From Candidatus Aalborgicola danicus (lineage in GTDB: Bacteria > Pseudomonadota > Gammaproteobacteria > Burkholderiales > Burkholderiaceae_C), in contig JADJBC010000059.1 in the NCBI GenBank assembly GCA_016703945.1, positions 62,001 to 126,000 of the forward strand: DNA of 64,000 bases, given 5' to 3'. Below the pieces are notes generated by a model, which saw only the letters and a program-made list of their open reading frames with translations, did no database searches and had not been told where the DNA came from. Positions 34,650 to 42,288 of the stretch are shown here, piece by piece. Numbering within the stretch: the first letter of the stretch is position 1; the number at the start of each line of letters is the position of its first letter. A program made the position numbers and the translations under genes.

Positions 34650-35768
34650 ATGCCTTTGAAACGACGCACCGTCATGCAGGGAGGCCTGGTGCTAGGCTTG
34701 GGTGCAGAGCTAACGCGTGCCGCCACGGCGGCCAGCTCAGCGCGTCAGTCACTGGTGTTTCCGCGCGACGCCGGTGCCCACCCTGACCATGCCATCGAGT
34801 GGTGGTATGTGACGGGTTACACCGTGCCCATTGGCTCCAAGGCTGGTGCTGATGCGGCGTTCGGATTTCAAGTCACCTTTTTCCGCAGCCGGGTGCCACA
34901 AACACAAGACATGCGGTCAGGCCTTGCCGCCAAACACTTGGTCATTGCCCACGCCGCGCTGACTGACGTCAAGGGCAAAAAACTATGGCATGCCCAGCGT
35001 TTGGGCCGTTCGTCCGGGGTCGAGCCCGGCCACAACCCGGCCGAAAATACATGGGCCAGTGTGCACGACACACAGCTGCAGTTGCGCGACTGGTCTCTGC
35101 AAACGCAGGGCCATGGTTTACGAACTCGCGTCCAAGGTGATGACTTTTCGTTCGACTTGACACTAACAACCAGTCAGCCCGTGTTATTGCAGGGTGAACA
35201 AGGGTTTTCCCAGAAAGGGCCGGACCGCAGCCATAGCAGCTACTACTACAGCCTGCCGCAATTGAAGGTCGGTGGAAGCCTGGTTTTAGGAGGGCGGACG
35301 CATACTGTAGGTGCCGGTAGCACGGCGTGGTTGGACCATGAATGGAGCCAGCAAGTCATGCCCCCCGGTGCAGTGGGCTGGGACTGGATTGGCATCAACC
35401 TGTTTGACGGCAGTGCACTCACCGCCTTTCGCTTGCGTGACAAACAAGGGCACTCGGTGTGGGATGGTGGCTCTTTTCGCGCAAGTGCCACATTGTTTAC
35501 GTTCCGACGGGGGGATGTCGTCTTCAAACCGCAACGCCTTTGGAAAAGCCCCGTGACGCAGGCGAGTTACCCGGTGGAGTGGATCGTGCGTACACCAGCC
35601 GATTTTTACACCGTGCGGGCCGTCGTCGACAACCAGGAACTTGACAGTCGAAACAGCACGGGCAACATCTACTGGGAGGGGCTGAGCGAAGTCTGGGACA
35701 GCAATGGACGACTGGTGGGGCGTGGCTACCTGGAAATGACAGGTTACGCCAGCCCCCTTCGCCTCTAA
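34650..35768 (+). CDS. AttH/CrtC-type lipocalin-like protein
   Basis: A 372-residue secreted protein with an RR-containing leader (MPLKRRTVMQGGLVLGLG). Hallmarks of the AttH/hydroxyneurosporene-synthase fold are DHAIEWWYVTG, WLDHEWSQQ, GWDWIGINLFDGS and the late YWEGLSEVWDSNGRLVGRGYLEMTGY. True CrtC enzymes hydrate carotenoids, but non-phototrophic bacteria carry related proteins next to FtsX-type ABC exporters, where a lipid-handling role is more likely. No carotenoid genes are in the window. The frame is open further upstream, but the ATG at 34650 begins the only plausible leader. It is divergent from the efflux operon; the 228 bp between them hold nothing recognisable. Confidence 0.75.
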   Translation: MPLKRRTVMQGGLVLGLGAELTRAATAASSARQSLVFPRDAGAHPDHAIEWWYVTGYTVPIGSKAGADAAFGFQVTFFRSRVPQTQDMRSGLAAKHLVIAHAALTDVKGKKLWHAQRLGRSSGVEPGHNPAENTWASVHDTQLQLRDWSLQTQGHGLRTRVQGDDFSFDLTLTTSQPVLLQGEQGFSQKGPDRSHSSYYYSLPQLKVGGSLVLGGRTHTVGAGSTAWLDHEWSQQVMPPGAVGWDWIGINLFDGSALTAFRLRDKQGHSVWDGGSFRASATLFTFRRGDVVFKPQRLWKSPVTQASYPVEWIVRTPADFYTVRAVVDNQELDSRNSTGNIYWEGLSEVWDSNGRLVGRGYLEMTGYASPLRL

Positions 35769-35792
35769 GCTTTTGTAGATTAAAAGACCCGG

Positions 35793-38082
35793 CTAGAAAT
35801 CAAACACAAGCGACAGGTTGACATGCCGACCCGGCTGGGTATAGGCGTCCGCCTGGGTGATGGCGTTGGCCGTTGTCAGGCCCTGCACATCTGACCACAA
35901 CCAGTATTTGCGATCCGTCACATTGACCACACCTGCGGTCAAGCGCATGTCTTTGCGGATGCGCCACTGGCCCGTGATGTCCAGTGTCGTAGCGGCCGGT
36001 ACCGCAGTGAACTGGGTGCTGCCAGCCCTGACGCCAGAGGTGGGGTCCACCTCACCGGTGTCTTTTGCTGCGTGGTGCCGCATATCCAGTCGCAATGTCC
36101 ATTTTGACGTCTCAAAATGCGCGCCCAGTGTCGCCATGGCCGGGTCGATCGAGTTCAGCGGCAGGCCGCTACCATTGTCCTGCCCCCGTGCCTGCCCGAA
36201 GGCAAACGGTGTACTGAACTTGGCCCCGCCCCAGGTTCCCCAGTCCATGTTGCCCTTGACTTCAAAACCCCAGATCGTGGCGTTGTCCACATTGATGGTT
36301 TGAAACACATTGGGATTGCTGACGGTGTTGGCGCCACTGAGGAATTTTTTGTCAACAATTAGTTGTTTGAAATCGCCAGTGAACGCGGCAACGTCCAGGC
36401 TCAAGCCTGCATGCCGGGTCCGCAGACCCAGTTCAAGGTTCTTGCTGGTCTCGGGCTTTAGGTCCGGGTTGGGAAGCAAGCGTGCATTGACGCCCGGCGA
36501 AGGGTCAATAAACCCGTTGAGTTGGGCTGCACTGGGGGCACGAAAGCCACTGCTGTAGTTGCCGTAGAAAGCGACTTGCGGGGTGAAACGGAACAAAACA
36601 CCCAGCTTGGGGGAGGTATTGATGCCTTCAATAGAAACACCAGGCGTCGTAGCGGGTGGCGCGTATCCCAATTGGCTAGTCACATCCACCGCATACCGTT
36701 CCACACGCACACCGGGCGTCACGCTCCAGCGTTCGTCCGAAAACTCGCTTTGCGCGTAAAGGGCAGTGCCGCCGTCACGGGCGTCGGGAAAATACTTCTT
36801 GGGCACATAGGGTGCCAACGGCGCTGGATCCGACCCACCGAACCAACTGGTGACCTCGGTTCGGGTGAAGTCAAGGCCATAGGTGATTTTTTGCGTCCAG
36901 TGCTCTGATACCGACAAGGACTTGCTGATCTGCAAGTTGGCCTGCAGCGTGTATTCGTCGTAACGGGTATCCCGCAAGCGAACACCACCATCGTTTCGGA
37001 CGGTGCGCCCGTTGTCCTGTGCATCCGAGTTTTGCAGGCTCAGCAAGGTCTGTAGCTGGTCTGCCCAAACGGGAATTCAACACGTAACGCGCATCCCAGG
37101 TCAGGCGGTCCCGGCGCAGGTTGTCGATATCGGACTCACCGGCAACCAGAGCCCTGGTTGCGGTTGAGGTTGGCGGCGGCAACAGTAGGGCACGGCTCGA
37201 CAACAACTCAGTGTCCGAGCTCTTGCCCACATGCTCCAGTGTCAACACATGTTTTTGCCACACGCTGGGGCGCAGCACCAATTTGCCCAGCAGCGCGTTG
37301 TCGCGGTTGGTTTGCGGGTTCGGTCGTGTGCGATTGGCATTGGGTTCATCATTGCTGCCCATATTGTCCAAGCCCTGCGTATTGCGCGCGGTGGCGGTGA
37401 GCAGCCATTGCAGACTTTCATTGGCCCGCCCGGCAACGGTCGTGGCAACCGCGAGGCCATCGTCGTCACCACTACGTCTGGCGGCGACGCGTCCACCTAT
37501 GTTCCTGGCTTCACCCCCCGAGGTACCCAGAAAATCGGCAGGCTCGTAGGAGATGAAATTGACCAGTCCCGCCAGTCCATCAGACCCGTACAACACCGAA
37601 CTGGGGCCGCGCACCAGCTCGACACGTTTGACCAGATCCAGCGACAAGGCATCACGCCCGAACGCATTGTTGCCATTCACGTAGCTACGGGGAATGCGTG
37701 TACCGTCGACCAGCATCAGAACCCGGTTGCCTCCAAGGCCGCGGATGCTAAATCCGGCGTTGCCGTCTCGGCCGGTGGAATTGCTCGCACCCGTCACGCC
37801 AAAACGGGCGGGCGCGTGTTTGACAGACACATTGGGCAAGTCTTTGACCAGTTCCTTGATATCACCGATTTGTTTGTCTTCCAGGTCACGGTCTGAAAAC
37901 ACATCCATCGACAGTGGCAAATCATCCCTCGGTTGTTCGTTGCGTGATCCGCTCACAACCACCATATTCAAAGCCGTGGTGGTACTTTGTGCGTAGGCCT
38001 GTCCGATCACCATGCAACTGAAGGCGACGAACGCGACGTTGCGACGGATTTGTAGGCGTTGAGATTTCTTGATTTTGGTCAT
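35793..38082 (-). pseudogene. TonB-dependent receptor (hemoglobin/heme type), frameshifted
   Basis: Two frames together make one outer-membrane receptor of about 760 residues. The N-terminal frame (38082 to about 37070) has a signal peptide, the plug domain and motifs RNVAFVAFSC..., GNRVLMLVDGTRIPRSYV and VELVRGPSSVLYGSDGLAG. The C-terminal frame (about 37080 to 35793) has the barrel, a FRAP box, an NPDL box and a terminal LSLVFDF. The FRAP and NPDL boxes recall heme receptors, but no histidine lies between them, so the ligand is uncertain. A single-base change near 37060-37080, in a CCGTTTGGG tract, explains the break. It is divergent from nirS. Confidence 0.78.
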
Positions 38083-38162
38083 GAGAAAAGTACTGAATAG
38101 CAATAGATTGGCGCGATTATTAAGTAGAAACCCGAATCAAAGTTGGACATCAGTTCAAAAAA

Positions 38163-38176
38163 TTGATGCAAGTTAA
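38163..38176 (+). promoter_or_regulatory. Candidate Fnr/Dnr box upstream of nirS
   Basis: TTGATGCAAGTTAA: a perfect left half-site of the TTGAT-N4-ATCAA consensus and a 3-of-5 right half-site. It lies about 126 bases before the nirS start in the only intergenic space of the divergent pair. A Dnr-type regulator is encoded 9 kb downstream. Weak match; inferred. Confidence 0.3.
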
Positions 38177-38301
38177 GGTTTGCAAAAGGCCTTTGCAAGA
38201 GCATCCCCCTGTTCGCATTAACCATGCTAAAGCCCGCAGCGAACACACTCTGAAAACAGGGTGTTCGGTCAAAAGCATTGATCACAAAAGGAAACATCGA
38301 A

Positions 38302-39984
38302 ATGAAGAATCTCAGACTGGCCGGCGTTGCTGCTGTGTTGTTGACGACCTGGGGCCTATCGGCCTTTGCTCAGGACAGTGCGAACCAACCCACATTGACC
38401 GCAGAAGAAAAAACTGCTGCAAAAAAAATCTACTTTGAACGCTGCGCGGGTTGCCATGGTGTGTTGCGCAAGGGCGCGACGGGCAAGAACCTGGAGCCGC
38501 ACTGGAGCAAGAAGCTGCCAGACGGCACGATGCAAGAAGGTGGCACGCTGAAACTCGGTCAAAACCGTCTGGAAAAAATCATCGGCTACGGCACCGAAGG
38601 CGGCATGGTGAACTTTGATGACATTCTCACCAAAGAAGAAATCAGCCTGATGTCCAAATACATCCAGACCACACCGGATGTACCGCCAGAGTACAGCTTC
38701 AAGGAGACCAAGGAGTCGTGGAAAGTCATCGTAGCGGTCAAGGATCGTCCGACCAAGCAGATGAACAATTTCAACTTGAAGAACTTCTTCTCGGTCACCC
38801 TGCGTGACACGGGCGAAGTGGCTCTGATTGACGGCGACACCAAGGAAATTCGCAGTATCGTGAAGACTGGTTATGCGGTGCACATCTCCCGCCTGTCGGC
38901 CTCCGGCCGTTACATCTATGTGATTGGCCGTGATGGCCGCTTGTCGCTGATCGACCTCTGGATGGAAAAACCCGCTGTAGTGGCGGAAGTCAAAATTGGC
39001 TTTGATGCGCGCTCGGTGGACACGTCCAAGTTCAAGGGCTACGAAGACAAGTACGTGGTGGCAGGTTCTTACTGGCCACCTCAATACGTCATCATGGATG
39101 GCGACACACTGGAGCCTCGCAAGGTTGTATCCACCCGCGGCATGACCGTGGATGGCGAGTACCACCCGGAACCCCGCGTTGCCTCCATCGTGGCTTCGTT
39201 CATCAAGCCTGAGTGGGTTATCAACATCAAGGAAACCGGGCAAATTTTGCTAGTCGACTACTCTGACATTGAGAACCTGAAGACAACCACCATCGGATCT
39301 GCCAAGTTCCTGCATGACGGCGGCTGGGATGCTTCCAAGCGCTACTTCCTGGTTGCGGCCAATGCTTCCAACAAGGTTGCAGCAGTGGATACGAAGACTG
39401 GAAAGCTTGCTGCCCTGGTCGACGTCGCAAAGCTGCCGCACCCTGGTCGTGGCGCCAACTTTGTGCACCCGCAGTTTGGCCCCGTCTGGGCAACTGGACA
39501 CTTGGGTGCCGATGTGGTGACTCTCATCTCCACACCTTCGGATGATCCGAAGTTTGCGAAGTACAAACAACACAACTGGAAAGTCGTGCAGCAGATGAAG
39601 CACGTACCAGGAAACTTGTTCGTCAAGACCCACCCTGTTTCCAAGCACTTCTGGGCTGACGCCCCCCAGAATCCTGACAAGGATCTGGCTGAGTCAGTGG
39701 CTGTTTGGGACATGGCAGATTTGAGCAAGCCCAAGAAAATCCTCAACGTGGCAAAAGACTCCGGTCTGCCAGCTACCAAAGCGGTTAAACGCGCGGTGCA
39801 CCCTGAATACAGCGCGGACGGCAAGGAAGTCTGGATTTCGCTGTGGGGCGGCAAGGCTGACCAATCTGCCATCGTGGTGTATGACGATGCAACTCTGACG
39901 CTGAAGAAGGTGATTACCGATCCCAAGATGATCACCCCAACCGGCAAGTTCAACGTCTACAACACACAGCACGACATCTATTGA
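38302..39984 (+). CDS. nirS: Cytochrome cd1 nitrite reductase NirS
   Basis: A 560-residue periplasmic enzyme that reduces nitrite to nitric oxide. The signal peptide ends ...GLSAFAQ. The cytochrome c domain binds heme at C48-A-G-C-H52. The C-terminal eight-bladed propeller holds heme d1; GYAVHISRLSASGRYIYVIGRDGR contains the proximal d1 histidine, and the two distal active-site histidines lie in the PHPGRGANFVHPQFGPVWATGHLG region. It ends FNVYNTQHDIY like Pseudomonas NirS. The ATG at 38302 has AAAGGAA nine bases before it. A longer frame from TTG at 38278 is not used. It is the first gene of a plus-strand run extending through napB. Confidence 0.96.
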   Translation: MKNLRLAGVAAVLLTTWGLSAFAQDSANQPTLTAEEKTAAKKIYFERCAGCHGVLRKGATGKNLEPHWSKKLPDGTMQEGGTLKLGQNRLEKIIGYGTEGGMVNFDDILTKEEISLMSKYIQTTPDVPPEYSFKETKESWKVIVAVKDRPTKQMNNFNLKNFFSVTLRDTGEVALIDGDTKEIRSIVKTGYAVHISRLSASGRYIYVIGRDGRLSLIDLWMEKPAVVAEVKIGFDARSVDTSKFKGYEDKYVVAGSYWPPQYVIMDGDTLEPRKVVSTRGMTVDGEYHPEPRVASIVASFIKPEWVINIKETGQILLVDYSDIENLKTTTIGSAKFLHDGGWDASKRYFLVAANASNKVAAVDTKTGKLAALVDVAKLPHPGRGANFVHPQFGPVWATGHLGADVVTLISTPSDDPKFAKYKQHNWKVVQQMKHVPGNLFVKTHPVSKHFWADAPQNPDKDLAESVAVWDMADLSKPKKILNVAKDSGLPATKAVKRAVHPEYSADGKEVWISLWGGKADQSAIVVYDDATLTLKKVITDPKMITPTGKFNVYNTQHDIY

Positions 39985-40012
39985 TCACCTGATCAGTTGA
40001 TCGACTGAAATC

Positions 40013-40064
40013 ATCAGCCCCAAGAAAACCACCACATCCAGGCGGCGTTCGTGGGGCTGATTTG
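40013..40064 (+). terminator. Stem-loop between nirS and the NirT/NapC gene
   Basis: ATCAGCCCCA at 40013-40022 pairs perfectly with TGGGGCTGAT at 40052-40061 over a 29-base loop and is followed by TTGTAT. It could partly terminate or stabilise nirS mRNA, giving more NirS than the downstream redox proteins. Function inferred. Confidence 0.4.
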
Positions 40065-40102
40065 TATCGCAACACCAAGACAATCAAACGGAATTTTCAA
40101 TC

Positions 40103-40705
40103 GTGAACCCATCTGAAACCCCTCGCCCATCCGCGTTAAAACGCCTGTGGCAATCACTGCGTGCCCCCAGCAAGTACTCCTTGCTTGCATTGCTGGTTGT
40201 AGGCTTTGTCGCGGGCATTGTGTTTTGGGGCGGATTTCACGCCGCGCTCGAAGCGACCAACACGGAAGCGTTCTGCATCAGTTGCCATGAAATGCGCGAC
40301 AACGTGTATGCAGAATACAAAGAAACCATTCACTACAGCAATCGCACAGGGGTAAGGGCCACCTGCCCCGATTGCCATGTCCCCAAAGAGTGGGGACCCA
40401 AGATGATTCGCAAGATTCAGGCGTCCAACGAAGTGCTGCACAAGATTCTGGGCTCCATCGACACCAAAGAGAAGTTCGAGGCCAAACGACTGACCTTGGC
40501 ACGCAATGAATGGGCCCGCATGAAAGCGACCAATTCCATTGAATGCCGCAACTGCCACACACTGGCATCCATGAACAAAGAAGTTCAAAAACCACGTGCA
40601 CAAAAGTCGCATGAAATGGCGCTAAAAGGCGGTGAAACTTGTATCGACTGCCACAAAGGCATTGCCCACCACAAGCCCAAAGGGATGACGGAAGCCGACG
40701 AATAG
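40103..40705 (+). CDS. nirT: NirT/NapC-family tetraheme c-type cytochrome
   Basis: A 200-residue membrane-anchored quinol dehydrogenase. One N-terminal helix (residues 25-45) is followed by a periplasmic domain with four CxxCH sites: C58ISCH, C88PDCH, C148RNCH and C180IDCH. NirT and NapC pass electrons from quinol to periplasmic reductases. Position directly after nirS matches the nirSTB order of Pseudomonas stutzeri. No other napC-like gene is near the nap genes downstream, so it may serve both NirS and NapAB. The start is a GTG at 40103; no ATG fits. Confidence 0.88.
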   Translation: MNPSETPRPSALKRLWQSLRAPSKYSLLALLVVGFVAGIVFWGGFHAALEATNTEAFCISCHEMRDNVYAEYKETIHYSNRTGVRATCPDCHVPKEWGPKMIRKIQASNEVLHKILGSIDTKEKFEAKRLTLARNEWARMKATNSIECRNCHTLASMNKEVQKPRAQKSHEMALKGGETCIDCHKGIAHHKPKGMTEADE

Positions 40706-40755
40706 ACGTGACGGCTTTTCACAGAAATTGATTCAATCTGCAATAGGAGAACCTC

Positions 40756-41631
40756 ATGAAACTGCAACGTATTTCCGCCCCCGCCTTTGGGTTGGCATTG
40801 TCTTTGTCCTTGGTCGCCGGTGGTGTAGCTGCAGCGGCCCCCGATTGGAGCAAAACGCCTAGCAAAAAAATTACCGTCTTCTATCCAGGTGCATCTCCTA
40901 TCGAGTGGATCGTGATAGGTTCAGAACATGGCGGAGCACGCGCCATGAAGAAAGGCGAGACGTGCGCCAGTTGCCATGACGCAGAGGCTGCCGACATGGG
41001 CAAGAAAATGGTGACAGGTCAAAAACTGGAGCCATCGGTCATCAAGGGCAAAGCGGGCTCCATTCCGGTCAACGTCCAGGCCGCCAACGACGGCACCAAT
41101 GTATACCTTCGTTTCACATGGAAGCAGCCCGCTGGTGGCGCTGACAAGATGGACAAAGACAATGCCGTCAAATTGGCCTTCATGCTGGAAGACAACAAGG
41201 TTGAACGCGCCAACCTGTCTGGCTGCTGGGAAACATGCCACACGGACGCGCGCACCATGCCAGAGGGCAAGGACGACAAGAAGACCAAGTATGTGACCGG
41301 TGGCAGCTTGGCATCTGGCAAGTATTACGACTTGCTGCAGTGGACGTCAAAGGGCGCCAAGCACGATGGTTATGTAGCTGACAAGCGCGTCATGGATGGC
41401 GGCAAGGCCTTGGTCGACGCCAAGGGTGAACTGAAGAACGGTGAGTGGGTGGTGACGTTTACACGCAAGCTTGCCGGCGGTGAAGGTGACATAGCCCTGG
41501 TGGCAGGCAAGACCTACAACTTTGGCTTTGCCATCCATGATGATCACACCCACGGCCGCTTTCACCACGTCTCGCTGGGATACACACTTGGCATTGACGC
41601 CAAGGCCGACATTAACGCTGCCAAACAGTAA
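40756..41631 (+). CDS. Secreted cytochrome with ethylbenzene-dehydrogenase-type heme domain
   Basis: A 291-residue periplasmic protein with a signal peptide (ending about ...GGVAAAA). It has one canonical heme c site, C70-A-S-C-H74, followed by an EB_dh-type domain related to the heme b subunit of ethylbenzene/DMSO dehydrogenases (NVYLRFTWKQPAG, KLAFMLEDN, and a C-terminal NFGFAIHDDHTHGRFHHVSLGYTLG). In that domain, C157-W-E-T-C161-H162 has three rather than two residues between the cysteines, an unusual motif that could hold a second heme. There is no catalytic molybdenum partner nearby. It is 50 bp after the NirT/NapC gene, so a carrier role in nitrite or nitrate reduction is inferred. Confidence 0.75.
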   Translation: MKLQRISAPAFGLALSLSLVAGGVAAAAPDWSKTPSKKITVFYPGASPIEWIVIGSEHGGARAMKKGETCASCHDAEAADMGKKMVTGQKLEPSVIKGKAGSIPVNVQAANDGTNVYLRFTWKQPAGGADKMDKDNAVKLAFMLEDNKVERANLSGCWETCHTDARTMPEGKDDKKTKYVTGGSLASGKYYDLLQWTSKGAKHDGYVADKRVMDGGKALVDAKGELKNGEWVVTFTRKLAGGEGDIALVAGKTYNFGFAIHDDHTHGRFHHVSLGYTLGIDAKADINAAKQ

Positions 41632-41645
41632 ATTTTTATGTGACC

Positions 41646-41676
41646 GGCAAGTAGGCTGCGTTTGCGGCCACTTGCC
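41646..41676 (+). other. Intra-operon stem-loop before the cupredoxin gene
   Basis: GGCAAGT at 41646-41652 pairs with ACTTGCC at 41670-41676, with further partial pairing inside. There is no T-run. Possibly an mRNA processing or stability element. Confidence 0.35.
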
Positions 41677-41690
41677 TCAGGGGTGACATC

Positions 41691-42026
41691 ATGAAACCAG
41701 GGCGACGAACACTTATTGCGAGTTTCGTCTTGGCATTGCTAGTGGCCACGGCACTGCCCACCTCTGCGCAAACGGTCAACGTTCTGATCCGTGACTACAA
41801 GTTTGACCCCGCAGTGATGGAAATCAGAGCGGGGCAAACGGTCAAATGGACCAATGGTGAAAAACGCACCAGCCATTCCATCTTTTTCCAGGGGCCCTCA
41901 GGCTTTGAATCAGATCGCCTGTTCCCCGGCGAATCCTGGGAACGCGTGTTCGACAAACCCGGGACTTATCTTTACACGTGTGGCCCACACCCGGAAATGA
42001 CTGGCAAAGTCATCGTCACCGAATAA
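41691..42026 (+). CDS. Secreted type-1 copper protein (plastocyanin/pseudoazurin-like cupredoxin)
   Basis: A 111-residue protein with a signal peptide (MKPGRRTLIASFVLALL...SAQ). The mature cupredoxin of about 85 residues has all four type-1 copper ligands visible: H62 in TSHSIFF, and C97, H100 and M103 in YTCGPHPEM. Such proteins carry single electrons in the periplasm; pseudoazurin and azurin are known donors to nitrite reductases. Its place between nirS/nirT and napDA suggests a carrier between the quinol dehydrogenase or cytochromes and NirS. It is 12 bp upstream of napD. Confidence 0.85.
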   Translation: MKPGRRTLIASFVLALLVATALPTSAQTVNVLIRDYKFDPAVMEIRAGQTVKWTNGEKRTSHSIFFQGPSGFESDRLFPGESWERVFDKPGTYLYTCGPHPEMTGKVIVTE

Positions 42027-42038
42027 GCGAAAGTCCCC

Positions 42039-42287
42039 ATGAACGTATCCAGTCTCATTGTCAATGCGCGGGACGGTCAAGCGGCCGACGTACAGGCGCT
42101 TTTGACGCAGCAACCGGGAGTCGAAATCCATGCAGCCTCGCCCGAAGGCAAATTGATTGTCACGATCGAGACCGAGTCTGATCGCGAGACCGTTGCTGCC
42201 TTTGAGCGCATCACACAGACCGACGGCGTGTTGTCCGCTGCCATGGTCTACCACCAAATCGAATCTGAACCTGACCAGGAGATATGA
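42039..42287 (+). CDS. napD: Nitrate reductase chaperone NapD
   Basis: An 82-residue cytoplasmic chaperone with the small ferredoxin-like NapD fold: NVSSLIVNARDGQAADVQALLTQQPGVEIHA, IVTIETES and GVLSAAMVYHQIE. It binds the Tat signal of NapA and holds back export until the molybdenum cofactor and iron-sulfur cluster are in place. One base separates its stop from the napA start. Confidence 0.88.
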   Translation: MNVSSLIVNARDGQAADVQALLTQQPGVEIHAASPEGKLIVTIETESDRETVAAFERITQTDGVLSAAMVYHQIESEPDQEI

Positions 42288-42288
42288 A

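Noticed and set aside
34650..35768. Carotenoid biosynthesis gene crtC
   Set aside because: The fold matches, but no other carotenoid or photosynthesis gene is present, and AttH-like proteins of other function share these motifs.
38265..38290. TCAAAAGCATTGATCA near the nirS start as an Fnr box
   Set aside because: The half-sites are arranged the wrong way round (TCAA...TTGA) and too close to the start codon to work as an activator site.
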